Assembly: GCA_028283855.1 (NCBI GenBank)
Contig: JAPWJX010000001.1
Coordinates: 1 to 64,000 of the forward strand
Length of the DNA: 64,000 nucleotides
Reading direction: 5' to 3'
From: Verrucomicrobium sp.
GTDB taxonomy: Bacteria; Verrucomicrobiota; Verrucomicrobiia; Methylacidiphilales; GAS474
Positions 25,987 through 34,096 of this stretch are shown here, in pieces (positions within the stretch are counted from its first letter, which is position 1; each line of letters begins with the position of its first letter). The position numbers and the translations under genes were made by a program. Below the pieces are notes generated by a model. It did no database searches and was not told the DNA's origin. It saw only the letters and a list, made by a program, of their open reading frames with translations.

Positions 25987-27131
25987 TGAAGGGCTTCTTC
26001 TCCCGCCGGGCGCGGCACGCCCGCCGCCTGCGTGCCCAAGGGGAGGAATTCCTCGCCGCCTTCCGCAAGCACCGGCTCTACCGCAGCGACCTGCTCGCCC
26101 CCGCCCAGCGGGAGGAGGCCCTCTCCTTGGAGAAACGCCTGGCCGCCGCCGTGAACGCGAAGGACGCCCCCCGCCTGGAAGCCCTCCTGCCGGAGGGGGA
26201 CCGCCTGGCCGCCGCCCTTTTCCCCGCCCGCCCCGGCGACGTTTGGCGGGAGAACCTGGAAGTCGTCTTCGTCGCCATCGTGGCCGCCCTGGCCCTGCGC
26301 GCCTACTTCCTGCAGCCCTTCAAGATCCCGACCGACTCGATGAAGCCGACCCTCTACGGCATCCAGACGGCCGCCGCCACGGAGCCGCCGCCCTCCCTGC
26401 CGGTGCGGATCTTCCGGCAGGTCGTCTTCGGCCGCAGCTACGGCGCCGTCCGCTTCGACCACCCCGTGACCCTTACCGGCATGCGGGGCGGCAGCATCCC
26501 GCCGTGGTTTGAATACACCGACCTCTCTTTCGACACCGGGGAGACCGCCCGCGTCTGGGTCAGCCGGGAGGCCCTCTATTCCCGCCTGGGCCTGCGCCTG
26601 GGCCAGCGCTTCGCGCCGCCCCAGGAAGTCGTCCATTACGTGAACGAGGCGGGGGATCAGGTCCTGGTCAACAAGCTGGCCTACAACTTCCGCCTGCCCC
26701 ATCGCGGGGAGGTCTTCGTTTTCCGCACCAACGGCATCGAGGGGATCGAGGCGGGGCTGCGCCAGCGCGGCATCTTCACTTCCGAGTATTACATCAAGCG
26801 CTGCGTCGGCGTTCCGGGCGACAGTCTGCGGCTGATCCCGCCCTACCTGGAAATCAACGGTTCCCGCACGGAGGGGGTCAACGCCGCCATGCGCCGCGTG
26901 GAGGCGGCGGAACACGGCTACCAGGGCTACGGCCAGCTGCGCGGGCAGAACTTCCTGGCCACGCCGGAGGAAACTTACCGCATCGAGCCCGATTCCTTCT
27001 GGGCGATGGGGGACAACAGCTACAACAGCCTGGACAGCCGCTACTGGGGAGCCGTGCCGCGGCCGAACCTGGTCGGCACGGGAGTCTTCGTCTACTGGCC
27101 CTTCGGCCCCCGGTGGGGCTTTATTCGTTAG
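25986..27131 (+). CDS. lepB: signal peptidase I
   Basis: A 381-residue S26 peptidase. After about 85 residues of charged N-terminal sequence, a single membrane helix appears (VVFVAIVAALALRAYF, about residues 90-107). Catalytic Ser is in PTDSMKPTL and catalytic Lys in YYIKRCVGVPGD; the C-terminal box is GDNSYNSLDSRYWG. The N-terminal cytoplasmic extension (RRARHARRLRAQGEEFL) is longer than in E. coli and looks coiled-coil-like. A large insertion lies between the Ser and Lys boxes (residues about 125-265), as in several Gram-negative LepB proteins. It cleaves signal peptides of exported proteins. ATG 25986 overlaps lepA. Confidence 0.96.
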   Translation: MKGFFSRRARHARRLRAQGEEFLAAFRKHRLYRSDLLAPAQREEALSLEKRLAAAVNAKDAPRLEALLPEGDRLAAALFPARPGDVWRENLEVVFVAIVAALALRAYFLQPFKIPTDSMKPTLYGIQTAAATEPPPSLPVRIFRQVVFGRSYGAVRFDHPVTLTGMRGGSIPPWFEYTDLSFDTGETARVWVSREALYSRLGLRLGQRFAPPQEVVHYVNEAGDQVLVNKLAYNFRLPHRGEVFVFRTNGIEGIEAGLRQRGIFTSEYYIKRCVGVPGDSLRLIPPYLEINGSRTEGVNAAMRRVEAAEHGYQGYGQLRGQNFLATPEETYRIEPDSFWAMGDNSYNSLDSRYWGAVPRPNLVGTGVFVYWPFGPRWGFIR

Positions 27132-28156
27132 CCTTTGCGGACCAGCGGGGCGACTTTCTCTCCCAACAGCCCGATGGCGCGCAGCGCCTTGGCGTGCGGC
27201 AGGGTGCCGGGGCTCATCTGGATCGTGATCCGGTCCACGCCGCCCAGCGCCTCGCTCCGGGAGAGGATCTTTTCCGCCATCGCTTCCGGCTCCCCGATGA
27301 AGAGGGCGCCGGTGGGCCCCAGCAGCGCGTCGTAATGGGCGCGGGTGATCGGCCCCCAGCCGCGTTCCTTGCCGATCTGGCCGAACATCCGCGCGTAGCC
27401 GGGGAAGAAGTCGTCGGCGGCCTGCTTGGCCGTCTCGGCAAAGTAGCCGAGCACGTGGATGCCCACCTTCAGCTTTTCCGGCGGGTGCCCGGCCTTGGCG
27501 CCGGCCTGCCGGTAGAGGTCGACGAGCGGGCGGAACCGGTGGGGCTCCCCGCCGATGATGGCCACCATGAGCGGCAGCCCCAGCGTCCCCGCGCGGACGA
27601 AGGAGGCGGGCGTGCCGCCGACGCCGACCCAGACCGGCAGCAGGTCCTGCTTTGGCCGGGGATGGACGCTCTGGCCGGTGAGGGGAGGGCGGTGCCGCCC
27701 GGACCAGGTAATTTCCGGCTGCGCGCGGAGCTTTAAAAGGAGGTCGAGCTTCTCGGCGAAGAGGGAGTCGTAATCGTCCAGATCGAGGCCGAAAAGGGGG
27801 TAGGCCTCCACGAAGGAGCCGCGCCCGGCGACGATCTCCGCCCGCCCGTTGGACAGCAGGTCCAGGGTGGCGAAGTCCTGGAAGACCCGCACCGGATCGT
27901 GCGCGGAGAGGACGGTGACGGCGCTGCAGAGCCGGATGCGCCGCGTCCGCGCGGCGGCCGCCGCCAGGAGGACGGCGGGCGCGGAGTCGAGGAACTCGGG
28001 CCGGTGATGCTCCCCGATGCCGAAGACGTCCAGGCCCGCCTGGTCGGCCCGCGCGACCTCTTCCAAAAGGTTTTGCAGCCGCACGACGGGGTCGACCAGG
28101 GCGCCGCTGACCGGATCGGCCAGCGTGGCGACGAAACTGTCCAAGCCGATTTCCAT
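27128..28156 (-). CDS. LLM-class flavin-dependent oxidoreductase
   Basis: A 342-residue luciferase-like TIM-barrel protein. Typical features: FGIGEHHRPEFLDSAP near the N-terminus, RIRLCSAVTVLSAHDPVRV, FATLDLLSNGRAEIVAGRGS (split by the catalytic loop) and LPVWVGVGGTPAS. These proteins use reduced FMN or F420; the EHH and GRAEI features fit the FMN-type family with unassigned substrates. The 3' end overlaps the converging lepB stop by 4 bases. A secreted-protein gene lies 7 bases upstream on the same strand. Confidence 0.9.
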   Translation of the reverse strand: MEIGLDSFVATLADPVSGALVDPVVRLQNLLEEVARADQAGLDVFGIGEHHRPEFLDSAPAVLLAAAAARTRRIRLCSAVTVLSAHDPVRVFQDFATLDLLSNGRAEIVAGRGSFVEAYPLFGLDLDDYDSLFAEKLDLLLKLRAQPEITWSGRHRPPLTGQSVHPRPKQDLLPVWVGVGGTPASFVRAGTLGLPLMVAIIGGEPHRFRPLVDLYRQAGAKAGHPPEKLKVGIHVLGYFAETAKQAADDFFPGYARMFGQIGKERGWGPITRAHYDALLGPTGALFIGEPEAMAEKILSRSEALGGVDRITIQMSPGTLPHAKALRAIGLLGEKVAPLVRKG

Positions 28157-28163
28157 CCGCGCC

Positions 28164-28715
28164 TTATTCGGTGGGGAGGGGGATCATCCGGCTGACTTCC
28201 GACCGCAGGCGGTCGAATTCCTTTAGCCACTCGGCCAGGGCGCGGCGGCGTTCGGGGTTGGTCTCCAGCTTTTCCAGGGACTTCGCCAGGTTCATGCCGT
28301 AGTAGAGGGACTGCCACTGGAGGGTCAGGTAGAGCTTGTCGAAGGCGGGCGTCTTGGCGGCGAAGATTTCCTTGGCGTGCGCGGCGCTGATTTCCTTGCG
28401 GGCCTCCGCCTCCACGGCGGGCAGATGGCGGTTTTTCAGGTCGAGCGACTCGTCCTGCTTGTCCCAGGCTTCCAGCTCTTTGGCGATTTGCTTGTAGAGC
28501 GCGGCCAGGCGCTTGATGGTTTCCTTTGTCTCCGGCAGGGCGGTCTTGAAGAGGAAGATGCCGTCGGCGTTCTTGTCCTCGTTGCAGAGGTTTAGGAGAA
28601 GGGCGTAGCCGTCGCTCAGTTTTTCGGCGCGGGTGAATCCGGCGCGGACGGGGGCTTCCGCCCGGACGGAGGAGAGGGTCAGAACCGTGAGCAGGGCCAG
28701 GAGGAAAAGGCGCAT
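28164..28715 (-). CDS. secreted helical protein, unknown function
   Basis: A 183-residue protein with a clear signal peptide (LFLLALLTVLTLSSVRA, cleavage near residue 19). The rest is alpha-helical and charged (TKETIKRLAALYKQIAKELE; AEWLKEFDRLRSEVSRM). No recognised family. Probably periplasmic. It lies directly upstream of the LLM oxidoreductase gene (7 bases) and is divergent from the C39-like gene. Confidence 0.72.
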   Translation of the reverse strand: MRLFLLALLTVLTLSSVRAEAPVRAGFTRAEKLSDGYALLLNLCNEDKNADGIFLFKTALPETKETIKRLAALYKQIAKELEAWDKQDESLDLKNRHLPAVEAEARKEISAAHAKEIFAAKTPAFDKLYLTLQWQSLYYGMNLAKSLEKLETNPERRRALAEWLKEFDRLRSEVSRMIPLPTE

Positions 28716-28777
28716 GGCCCGTATCTTAACCGAAAAAAGAGGATGCGCCAGTACCCCGCCTGTTACATTATGGCGGC

Positions 28778-29380
28778 GTGATCCGCACGATCGTCGCCCT
28801 TTGCCTGGCCCTGCTCCTCCTCGGCCTGGGAGAGGCCTATTGGTTTTGCAAGCGTCCGCTGGCCCCGTCCGGCGGCCTTTATTTCTGGCGGCCGGTCCAC
28901 CTGGGCGTCATCCCCTTCCGCCAGAACGATCCCCGCTGGGGGCGGGACCTCATCGGCCGGCGCGGGGACACCCTGGGCGCGCAGGGGTGCGCCGTCACCT
29001 CCGCCGCCGCCATCCTGGCCTCCTACGGCGTCGCGCTGACTCCGCAGACCCTCAACCAATTCCTGAACACCCACGGCGGCTACACGCCGGAGGGGTGGCT
29101 GATCTGGGAGAAGGCGGCCGCCTTCCAGCCCGGCGTGGCGGAAAAGTCCTATGAGGACGATGCCTCCTACTACCTCATCGACTCCAGCCTGATGCGGGGC
29201 GTCCCGGTCATCGTCCGGCTCAAGCTGCGGAGCGGGCGCACCCACTTCGTCGTCATCATGGGGAAGGAAGGCTGGGACTACCTCATCTGCGATCCGGGCG
29301 CGGGCGCGTCGAAAGGGTTCTACCCGCTGCGCCAGATCGGCTCGCAAATTTACGCCCTGCGCGCCTATCGCCGCCTATGA
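28778..29380 (+). CDS. C39-like cysteine peptidase, membrane-anchored
   Basis: A 200-residue protein starting at GTG 28778 with an N-terminal hydrophobic anchor (residues 4-22). The peptidase C39-like 2 fold is indicated by IPFRQNDPRWG, the Cys motif LGAQGCAVTSAAAILASYG, the His motif HFVVIMGKEGWDYLICDPG and the following Asp. C39 enzymes cleave double-glycine leader peptides; stand-alone C39-like proteins have varied or unknown substrates. It overlaps the ABC ATPase gene by 4 bases (ATGA), so the two may act together, although no transmembrane permease gene is present here. Confidence 0.85.
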   Translation: MIRTIVALCLALLLLGLGEAYWFCKRPLAPSGGLYFWRPVHLGVIPFRQNDPRWGRDLIGRRGDTLGAQGCAVTSAAAILASYGVALTPQTLNQFLNTHGGYTPEGWLIWEKAAAFQPGVAEKSYEDDASYYLIDSSLMRGVPVIVRLKLRSGRTHFVVIMGKEGWDYLICDPGAGASKGFYPLRQIGSQIYALRAYRRL

Positions 29381-30192
29381 AAGCGAAGCCCCCCCTCGTC
29401 TCCGTCCAAGGGCTCTCCGTGGAGCGGGACCGCGCCATTCTGAAAGATATCGACTGGACGATCCGGCCCGGCGAGCACTGGGTGCTTTTGGGCGCCAACG
29501 GCTCCGGCAAGACCTCCCTCCTTAGCGCCCTGACCGGCTACCTGACGCCCAGCGCGGGGGAGATTGAGCTGCTGGGCAAGCGCTACGGCGCGGCCGATTG
29601 GCGCGTCTTGCGGCAGGCCGTGGGCCTGGTCAGCGCGGGCATCCAAAAGCGGATCGAGCCGGAGGAAACCGCGCTGGAGATGGTCGCCAGCGGGCGGGAC
29701 GCCGTCCTCAATTTCTGGGGGAAGCTGACCCCCGCGCTGCGCCGCCAGGCGCTGCGGCGGCTCCGGCAGGTGGACGGGGCGCACCTGGCCGCCCGCCCGT
29801 GGTGGCAGCTTTCCCAGGGAGAACGGCAGCGGGTCCTCATCGCGCGGGCCATGATGTCCTCCCTCAAGATCCTCATCCTGGACGAGCCCTGCGCGGGCCT
29901 CGACCCGGTGGCGCGGGAGGAGTTTCTCGGCTTCCTCGCCCGCTTCACCAAGGCGCGCGGCGGCCCCGGCCTGGTCCTGGTCACGCACCATGTGGAGGAA
30001 ATCGTCCCCGGCTTTACACACGGCCTCGTCCTGCGGCAGGGGAAGGCCCTGGCCTCCGGGAAGATCGGCTCCGTCATGACCTCCCGGGTCCTCTCCGCCG
30101 CCTTCGGCGCGCCGTGCCGGATCGGCCGGCGCGGGGGGCGTTACGCCTTCGCTTTGACGGGGAAGGCAAAAACCCCGCACTTCGCCTTCTAA
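29377..30192 (+). CDS. orphan ABC transporter ATP-binding protein (YlmA/ModF-like)
   Basis: A 271-residue ATPase. Walker A is LLGANGSGKTSLL near residues 36-48, the ABC signature is LSQGERQRVLIARAM, Walker B is ILILDEPCAGLDP, and the H-loop is VTHHVEEI. VERDRAILKDIDWTIRPGEH at the start matches the YlmA-type branch, which is often encoded without a permease. It overlaps the preceding C39-like gene. The gene ends in an 18-base sequence shared with the region upstream of 56088. Confidence 0.9.
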   Translation: MKAKPPLVSVQGLSVERDRAILKDIDWTIRPGEHWVLLGANGSGKTSLLSALTGYLTPSAGEIELLGKRYGAADWRVLRQAVGLVSAGIQKRIEPEETALEMVASGRDAVLNFWGKLTPALRRQALRRLRQVDGAHLAARPWWQLSQGERQRVLIARAMMSSLKILILDEPCAGLDPVAREEFLGFLARFTKARGGPGLVLVTHHVEEIVPGFTHGLVLRQGKALASGKIGSVMTSRVLSAAFGAPCRIGRRGGRYAFALTGKAKTPHFAF

Positions 30193-30204
30193 ATAGCCGA
30201 ATTA
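30191..30204 (+). repeat. shared 14-base intergenic motif, copy A
   Basis: AAATAGCCGAATTA, ending 6 bases before the GTG start at 30211. The same 14 bases occur at 56099-56112 and 63265-63278 on the reverse strand, each time upstream of a gene of unknown role. With copy B the identity extends to 18 bases. It is AT-rich in a GC-rich genome, so it is probably a promoter element or regulator site. Confidence 0.65.
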
Positions 30205-30210
30205 ACTAGA

Positions 30211-30714
30211 GTGAGAACGACGCTCAAGGGTTTGGGAGCATGGGGAGTGGCCGCGGCGCTCTCCCTTCCCGTCCAGGCTTCGATCCCTTCCTCCTGGCGC
30301 CCCCCCGTGGAGCCCCGGGGCCAGTGGGCCGGCTTCCTGGACACCGATGGCAACCTGCAAGGCCTTCCCGAATACGGCGCGGCCCATTGCTCCGCCGAGC
30401 GGCCTGTCGTCGTCACCCTGCCGCAGGACGGCCGTAATCTCACCATCGGCTGCACGCTGAAGGGGCCCCTGGCCGTCGAAGAGCCGCCGCCCGCCCTTGC
30501 CTTTCCCGACAACTTCCTCAACCGCCCCTTTTGGTATCCCGTCACGTACGATCCCCATCCGCCCCGCCCCTTGGCTTTCAGCCGGGATGGGGAGGCGGCG
30601 GCCAAGAGGGGCCTGGATATCTCCGCCTGCGACCTGCGGCGGCCCGTTCACATCGCCCTGCCCCAGGGAGAAGGACGCGGGGAAGCCCGCGTCGCCTGTT
30701 CCTCCCGGGAATAG
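30211..30714 (+). CDS. secreted protein, unknown function
   Basis: A 167-residue protein starting at GTG 30211 with a signal peptide (LGAWGVAAALSLPVQA, cleavage near residue 23). The mature part is proline-rich and contains three cysteines (AAHCSAE, TIGCTLKG, ISACDLRR). A fourth cysteine near the end (RVACSSRE) would allow two disulfides. No recognised family. No Shine-Dalgarno sequence precedes the start; the shared 14-base motif is immediately upstream, as at two other loci. Confidence 0.65.
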   Translation: MRTTLKGLGAWGVAAALSLPVQASIPSSWRPPVEPRGQWAGFLDTDGNLQGLPEYGAAHCSAERPVVVTLPQDGRNLTIGCTLKGPLAVEEPPPALAFPDNFLNRPFWYPVTYDPHPPRPLAFSRDGEAAAKRGLDISACDLRRPVHIALPQGEGRGEARVACSSRE

Positions 30715-30717
30715 CGG

Positions 30718-30745
30718 TTGACGGCCTTTTAGCTATTCCTAGACT
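30718..30745 (+). promoter_or_regulatory. sigma-70-like promoter of the NDK gene
   Basis: TTGACG (30718-30723), 16 bases, TAGACT (30740-30745). The predicted transcription start falls about 5 bases before the ATG at 30757, and no ribosome binding site is present (GTGCCTTTTTATG). This suggests a leaderless mRNA, as an inference. Confidence 0.5.
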
Positions 30746-30756
30746 CGTGCCTTTTT

Positions 30757-31929
30757 ATGGCACGCGAACTCACCTACGTGGCGGTCAACCCCTACACGAT
30801 CTATAAGTCCCGTACGGGCGGCATCCTTTCCCGGCTGCTGACCCGGACCGCCCTCGACCTGGTGGGCGCCGTCATGATCGCCCCGGACCAGGCCTTCGTC
30901 GACGCCTACGCCGAAACGATCGTCACCGACAAGGACCCCGCCCGCCGGGCCTACCAGGAGCAGATCCGGGACTACGTGAAGCGCAACTACGCGCCGGACG
31001 CCTCCGGCCGGCCGAACCGGATCATGGTCCTCCTCTTCGAGGGAGAGGACGCCGTCCGCAAGACCCTGGAAGCCGTCGGCAGCCTGCGGGGGAAGAGCGG
31101 CCAGGGCGGGGAAACCATCCGCGACACCTACGGCGACCTCATCGCCAACCCGGACGGCACCCTCCGCTACTTCGAGCCCGCCGTCCTCGTCGCCCCCACG
31201 GCGGAGGACGCCCAAAAGCAGCTCCGCCTCATGGCCAAGCACGTCGCCGCCAAGGGCCCCCTGCTGGAAAACGCCACCCCCACCGCCGGCCAGCCCGGCC
31301 ACCAGCGCACCCTGGTCATCATCAAGCCGGACAACTTCCGCTTCCCCAGCGGCCGCCCGGGCAACGTCATGGACCTCTTCTCCCGCGCCGGTCTCTACAT
31401 CGCCGGGGTGAAAGTCCACCGCATGTCCGTGGAGCAGGCGGAGGAATTCTACGGCCCCGTCCGCCAGACCCTGCTCAACCAGCTGCGGGAGCCCACCGCC
31501 CAGCGGGCCAAGGAATTGTTGGAATCGGCCCTCTCCTTCTCCGTCGGGCCGGAGACGCTCAAGCAGCTCGGGGAGATCCTGGGCCCCCTGGCCGGGGAGG
31601 ACCGCTTCCAGACCATCGTCAAGTTCATGGCCGGGCGCGCCCCGCGGGACTGCGCCACCGCGGCGGAAAAGAAGGAGCCCGGCAGCGAGAAGTGCATCGT
31701 CCTCATCTACGAGGGGATCGACGCCGTGAAAAAGATCCGCGAGGTCCTGGGGCCCACCGACCCCTCCAAGGCCCCTCCGGGCTCCATCCGGCGGGAGTTC
31801 GGCCAGACCATCATGGTCAACGCCGCCCACGCCTCCGACTCGGCGGAAAACGCCCGGCGGGAGATGGAAATCGTCCGCATCCAGGAAAATAATTTTAAAG
31901 CATTGATCGACGAGGCGTACGGCTCGTAA
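30757..31929 (+). CDS. tandem nucleoside-diphosphate-kinase-like protein with degenerate first domain
   Basis: A 390-residue protein with two NDK-fold units. The C-terminal unit (about residues 183-390) has VIIKPDNF, GSIRREFG and NAAHASDS, with the phospho-accepting His at about residue 358. Both units carry inserts of roughly 40-60 residues compared with ordinary 140-residue NDKs. The N-terminal unit (residues 1-160) keeps the fold and an ETIRDTYGD element, but its equivalent of the NxxHxSDS motif reads YFEPAVLVAP and has no His, so it should be inactive. Expected role: transfer of phosphate from ATP to NDPs. The gene appears to be transcribed from its own promoter. Confidence 0.85.
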   Translation: MARELTYVAVNPYTIYKSRTGGILSRLLTRTALDLVGAVMIAPDQAFVDAYAETIVTDKDPARRAYQEQIRDYVKRNYAPDASGRPNRIMVLLFEGEDAVRKTLEAVGSLRGKSGQGGETIRDTYGDLIANPDGTLRYFEPAVLVAPTAEDAQKQLRLMAKHVAAKGPLLENATPTAGQPGHQRTLVIIKPDNFRFPSGRPGNVMDLFSRAGLYIAGVKVHRMSVEQAEEFYGPVRQTLLNQLREPTAQRAKELLESALSFSVGPETLKQLGEILGPLAGEDRFQTIVKFMAGRAPRDCATAAEKKEPGSEKCIVLIYEGIDAVKKIREVLGPTDPSKAPPGSIRREFGQTIMVNAAHASDSAENARREMEIVRIQENNFKALIDEAYGS

Positions 31930-31970
31930 GCTGGACGGCTCAATTTTAGAAACCCAAAGACCCCATCGTA

Positions 31971-33140
31971 ATGATTATGGAAGCCGCCTCCCGTCTGCGC
32001 AAAATCACCCCCTCCCTGACCCTGTCCATCGACAGCAAGGCCAAGGCCATGAAGGCCGAGGGCATCGACGTCATCAACTTCGGCGCCGGTGAGCCCGATT
32101 TCGACACCCCCGACCACATCAAGGCGGCGGCCATGGGCTCCTTGGACGCGGGCTTCACCAAATACACTCCCTCCTCCGGCATCCCGGAGCTGCGCACCGC
32201 CATCAGCGAGAAGCTCAAGGCCGACAACAACCTGGACTACAAGCCCTCCCAGATCGTCGTCACCTGCGGCGCCAAGCACGCCTGTTTCAACGCCATCCTG
32301 GCCGCCATCGAGCCGGAGGACGAGGTCATCATCCCCGCCCCCTACTGGCTGAGCTACCCGGAAATGGTGAAGATCGCCGGCGGCAGCCCCGTCGTCGTCC
32401 AGACCACCGCCGAAAGCGGCTACAAGATCACCCCGGAGCAGTTCGAGGCGGCCATGACCCCCAAGACCCGCCTCATCATCCTCAACAGCCCCGGCAACCC
32501 CACCGGCGCCGTCTACACCCGCGACGAGCTGGCCGCCCTGGCGGAAATCGCCCTGGCGGAGGACATCCTCATCCTTTCCGACGAGATCTACGAGAAACTC
32601 GTCTATGACGGGGCCAAGCACTTCAGCATCGCCTCCCTGAGCAAGGAAGTCTACGACCTGACCTTCACCGTCAACGGCTTCAGCAAGCCCTACGCGATGA
32701 CCGGCTGGCGCCTGGGCTACGTCGCCGCCCCCGAGTGGGCCGCCAAGGCGATCGACTCCCTCCAGAGCCAGACCACCTCGAACACCACCTCCTTCGCCCA
32801 AAAGGGCGCCCTGGCCGCCTACAAGGGGCCGCAGGACTGCGTCGCGCAGATGGTCACGGAGTACGACGTGCGCCGGAAGATGGTCGTCGAGGCCGCCTCC
32901 AAGCTGGGCAAGGTCAGCTGCGTCACCCCGCAGGGCGCCTTCTACGCCCTCTTCAACATCTCCGGCACCGGCCTGAGCTCCACCGCCTTCGCCGAGCGCC
33001 TGCTGGAAAAGCAGAAGGTCGCCGTCGTCCCGGGCATCGCCTTCGGCGATGACGAGACCGTCCGCCTCTCCTACGCCACCAGCCGCGAGAACATCGAGAA
33101 GGGCCTGAAGCGGATCGCCGAGTTCGTGGCGACCCTCTAA
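31971..33140 (+). CDS. aspC: class I aminotransferase, aspartate aminotransferase type
   Basis: A 389-residue PLP enzyme of the Ib aspartate aminotransferase group. Landmarks: INFGAGEPDFDTPDHIK, ATPs-like TKYTPSSGIPELR, the NSPGNPTGAVY loop with the conserved Asn, SDEIYEKLVYDG with the cofactor-binding Asp and Tyr, and the PLP lysine in FSKPYAMTGWRLGY. The C-terminal Arg is in VRLSYATS. It interconverts aspartate and oxaloacetate; some members also take prephenate. ATG 31971 and ATG 31977 are both possible starts. trxB follows after 19 bases. Confidence 0.93.
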   Translation: MIMEAASRLRKITPSLTLSIDSKAKAMKAEGIDVINFGAGEPDFDTPDHIKAAAMGSLDAGFTKYTPSSGIPELRTAISEKLKADNNLDYKPSQIVVTCGAKHACFNAILAAIEPEDEVIIPAPYWLSYPEMVKIAGGSPVVVQTTAESGYKITPEQFEAAMTPKTRLIILNSPGNPTGAVYTRDELAALAEIALAEDILILSDEIYEKLVYDGAKHFSIASLSKEVYDLTFTVNGFSKPYAMTGWRLGYVAAPEWAAKAIDSLQSQTTSNTTSFAQKGALAAYKGPQDCVAQMVTEYDVRRKMVVEAASKLGKVSCVTPQGAFYALFNISGTGLSSTAFAERLLEKQKVAVVPGIAFGDDETVRLSYATSRENIEKGLKRIAEFVATL

Positions 33141-33159
33141 CCCTTCCCGGAGTCTCTCC

Positions 33160-34083
33160 GTGGAAAACCTGGTCATCATCGGCTCCGGCTGCGCGGGGTG
33201 GACGGCCGCCGTCTACGCCGCGCGGGCCAACCTGAAGCCGCTCCTGGTCACCGGCGAGCAGCCCGGCGGGCTCCTCACCACCACGACCATCGTCGAGAAC
33301 TACCCCGGCTTCGCCGAGGGGATCGACGGCAGCGCCCTCATGGAGGCCATGCAGGCCCAGGCCAAGCGCTTCGGCACCCAGGTCCGCTACCTCACCAAGG
33401 TGGAGAAGGTCGACTTCTCCGCCCAGCCCTTCCGCCTCACCGTGGACGGGGAGGAAGTCCTGGCCCGCGCCGTCATCATCGCCGTCGGCGCCGGGCACAA
33501 GCACCTGGGTGTCCCCGGCGAGCACGAGCTGGAGAACAAAGGCGTCACCTACTGCGCCACCTGCGACGGCGCGCTCCCCATCTTCCGGGACAAGCCCCTG
33601 GTCGTCGTCGGCGGCGGCGACTCCGCCTGCGAGGAAGCCCTCTACCTGACCCGCTTCGGCTCGGAGGTTTACCTCGTCCACCGCCGGGACAAGCTGCGCG
33701 CCTCCCCCATCATGGCGGAGCGCGCCCTCTCCAACCCCAAGATCAAGCCCGTCTGGAACACCGAGGTGGAGCGCGTCCTGGGCGAGGGCGGCAAGGTTTC
33801 CGGCGTCGTCCTGCGCGACCTCTCCGGCCAGACCCGCGAGCTGGCCTGCGCGGGCGTCTTCGTCGCCGTCGGCCACCGGCCGAACACCGCCGTCTTCGAA
33901 GGCCAGATCGACCTGGACGAGGGCGGCTACGTCCGCCTGGGCCAGGGCAGCCGGACCAACGTCCCCGGCGTCTTCGCCGCGGGCGACTGCGCCGATCCGG
34001 TCTACCGCCAGGCCATCACCGCCGCGGGCATGGGGTGCGCCGCCGCCATCGACGCGGAGCGCTATCTCGCCGGGCTTCCCTAG
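33160..34083 (+). CDS. trxB: thioredoxin reductase
   Basis: A 307-residue flavoprotein starting at GTG 33160. It has the FAD motif GSGCAGWTAAVYAARA, the redox-active CATCDGA pair near residue 130, the NADPH motif GGGDSACEEALYL and the C-terminal FAD contact FAAGDCADPVYRQA. It reduces thioredoxin with NADPH in the cytoplasm. CATC is the usual TrxB active site. A membrane DsbD-type reductase encoded at 36.5 kb could receive these electrons through thioredoxin. Confidence 0.97.
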   Translation: MENLVIIGSGCAGWTAAVYAARANLKPLLVTGEQPGGLLTTTTIVENYPGFAEGIDGSALMEAMQAQAKRFGTQVRYLTKVEKVDFSAQPFRLTVDGEEVLARAVIIAVGAGHKHLGVPGEHELENKGVTYCATCDGALPIFRDKPLVVVGGGDSACEEALYLTRFGSEVYLVHRRDKLRASPIMAERALSNPKIKPVWNTEVERVLGEGGKVSGVVLRDLSGQTRELACAGVFVAVGHRPNTAVFEGQIDLDEGGYVRLGQGSRTNVPGVFAAGDCADPVYRQAITAAGMGCAAAIDAERYLAGLP

Positions 34084-34096
34084 GCCGGTTTTCGCC

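Noticed and set aside
31707-33179. 490-residue open frame opposite the aminotransferase gene
   Set aside because: Shadow frame; the forward frame has the PLP lysine and all conserved motifs.
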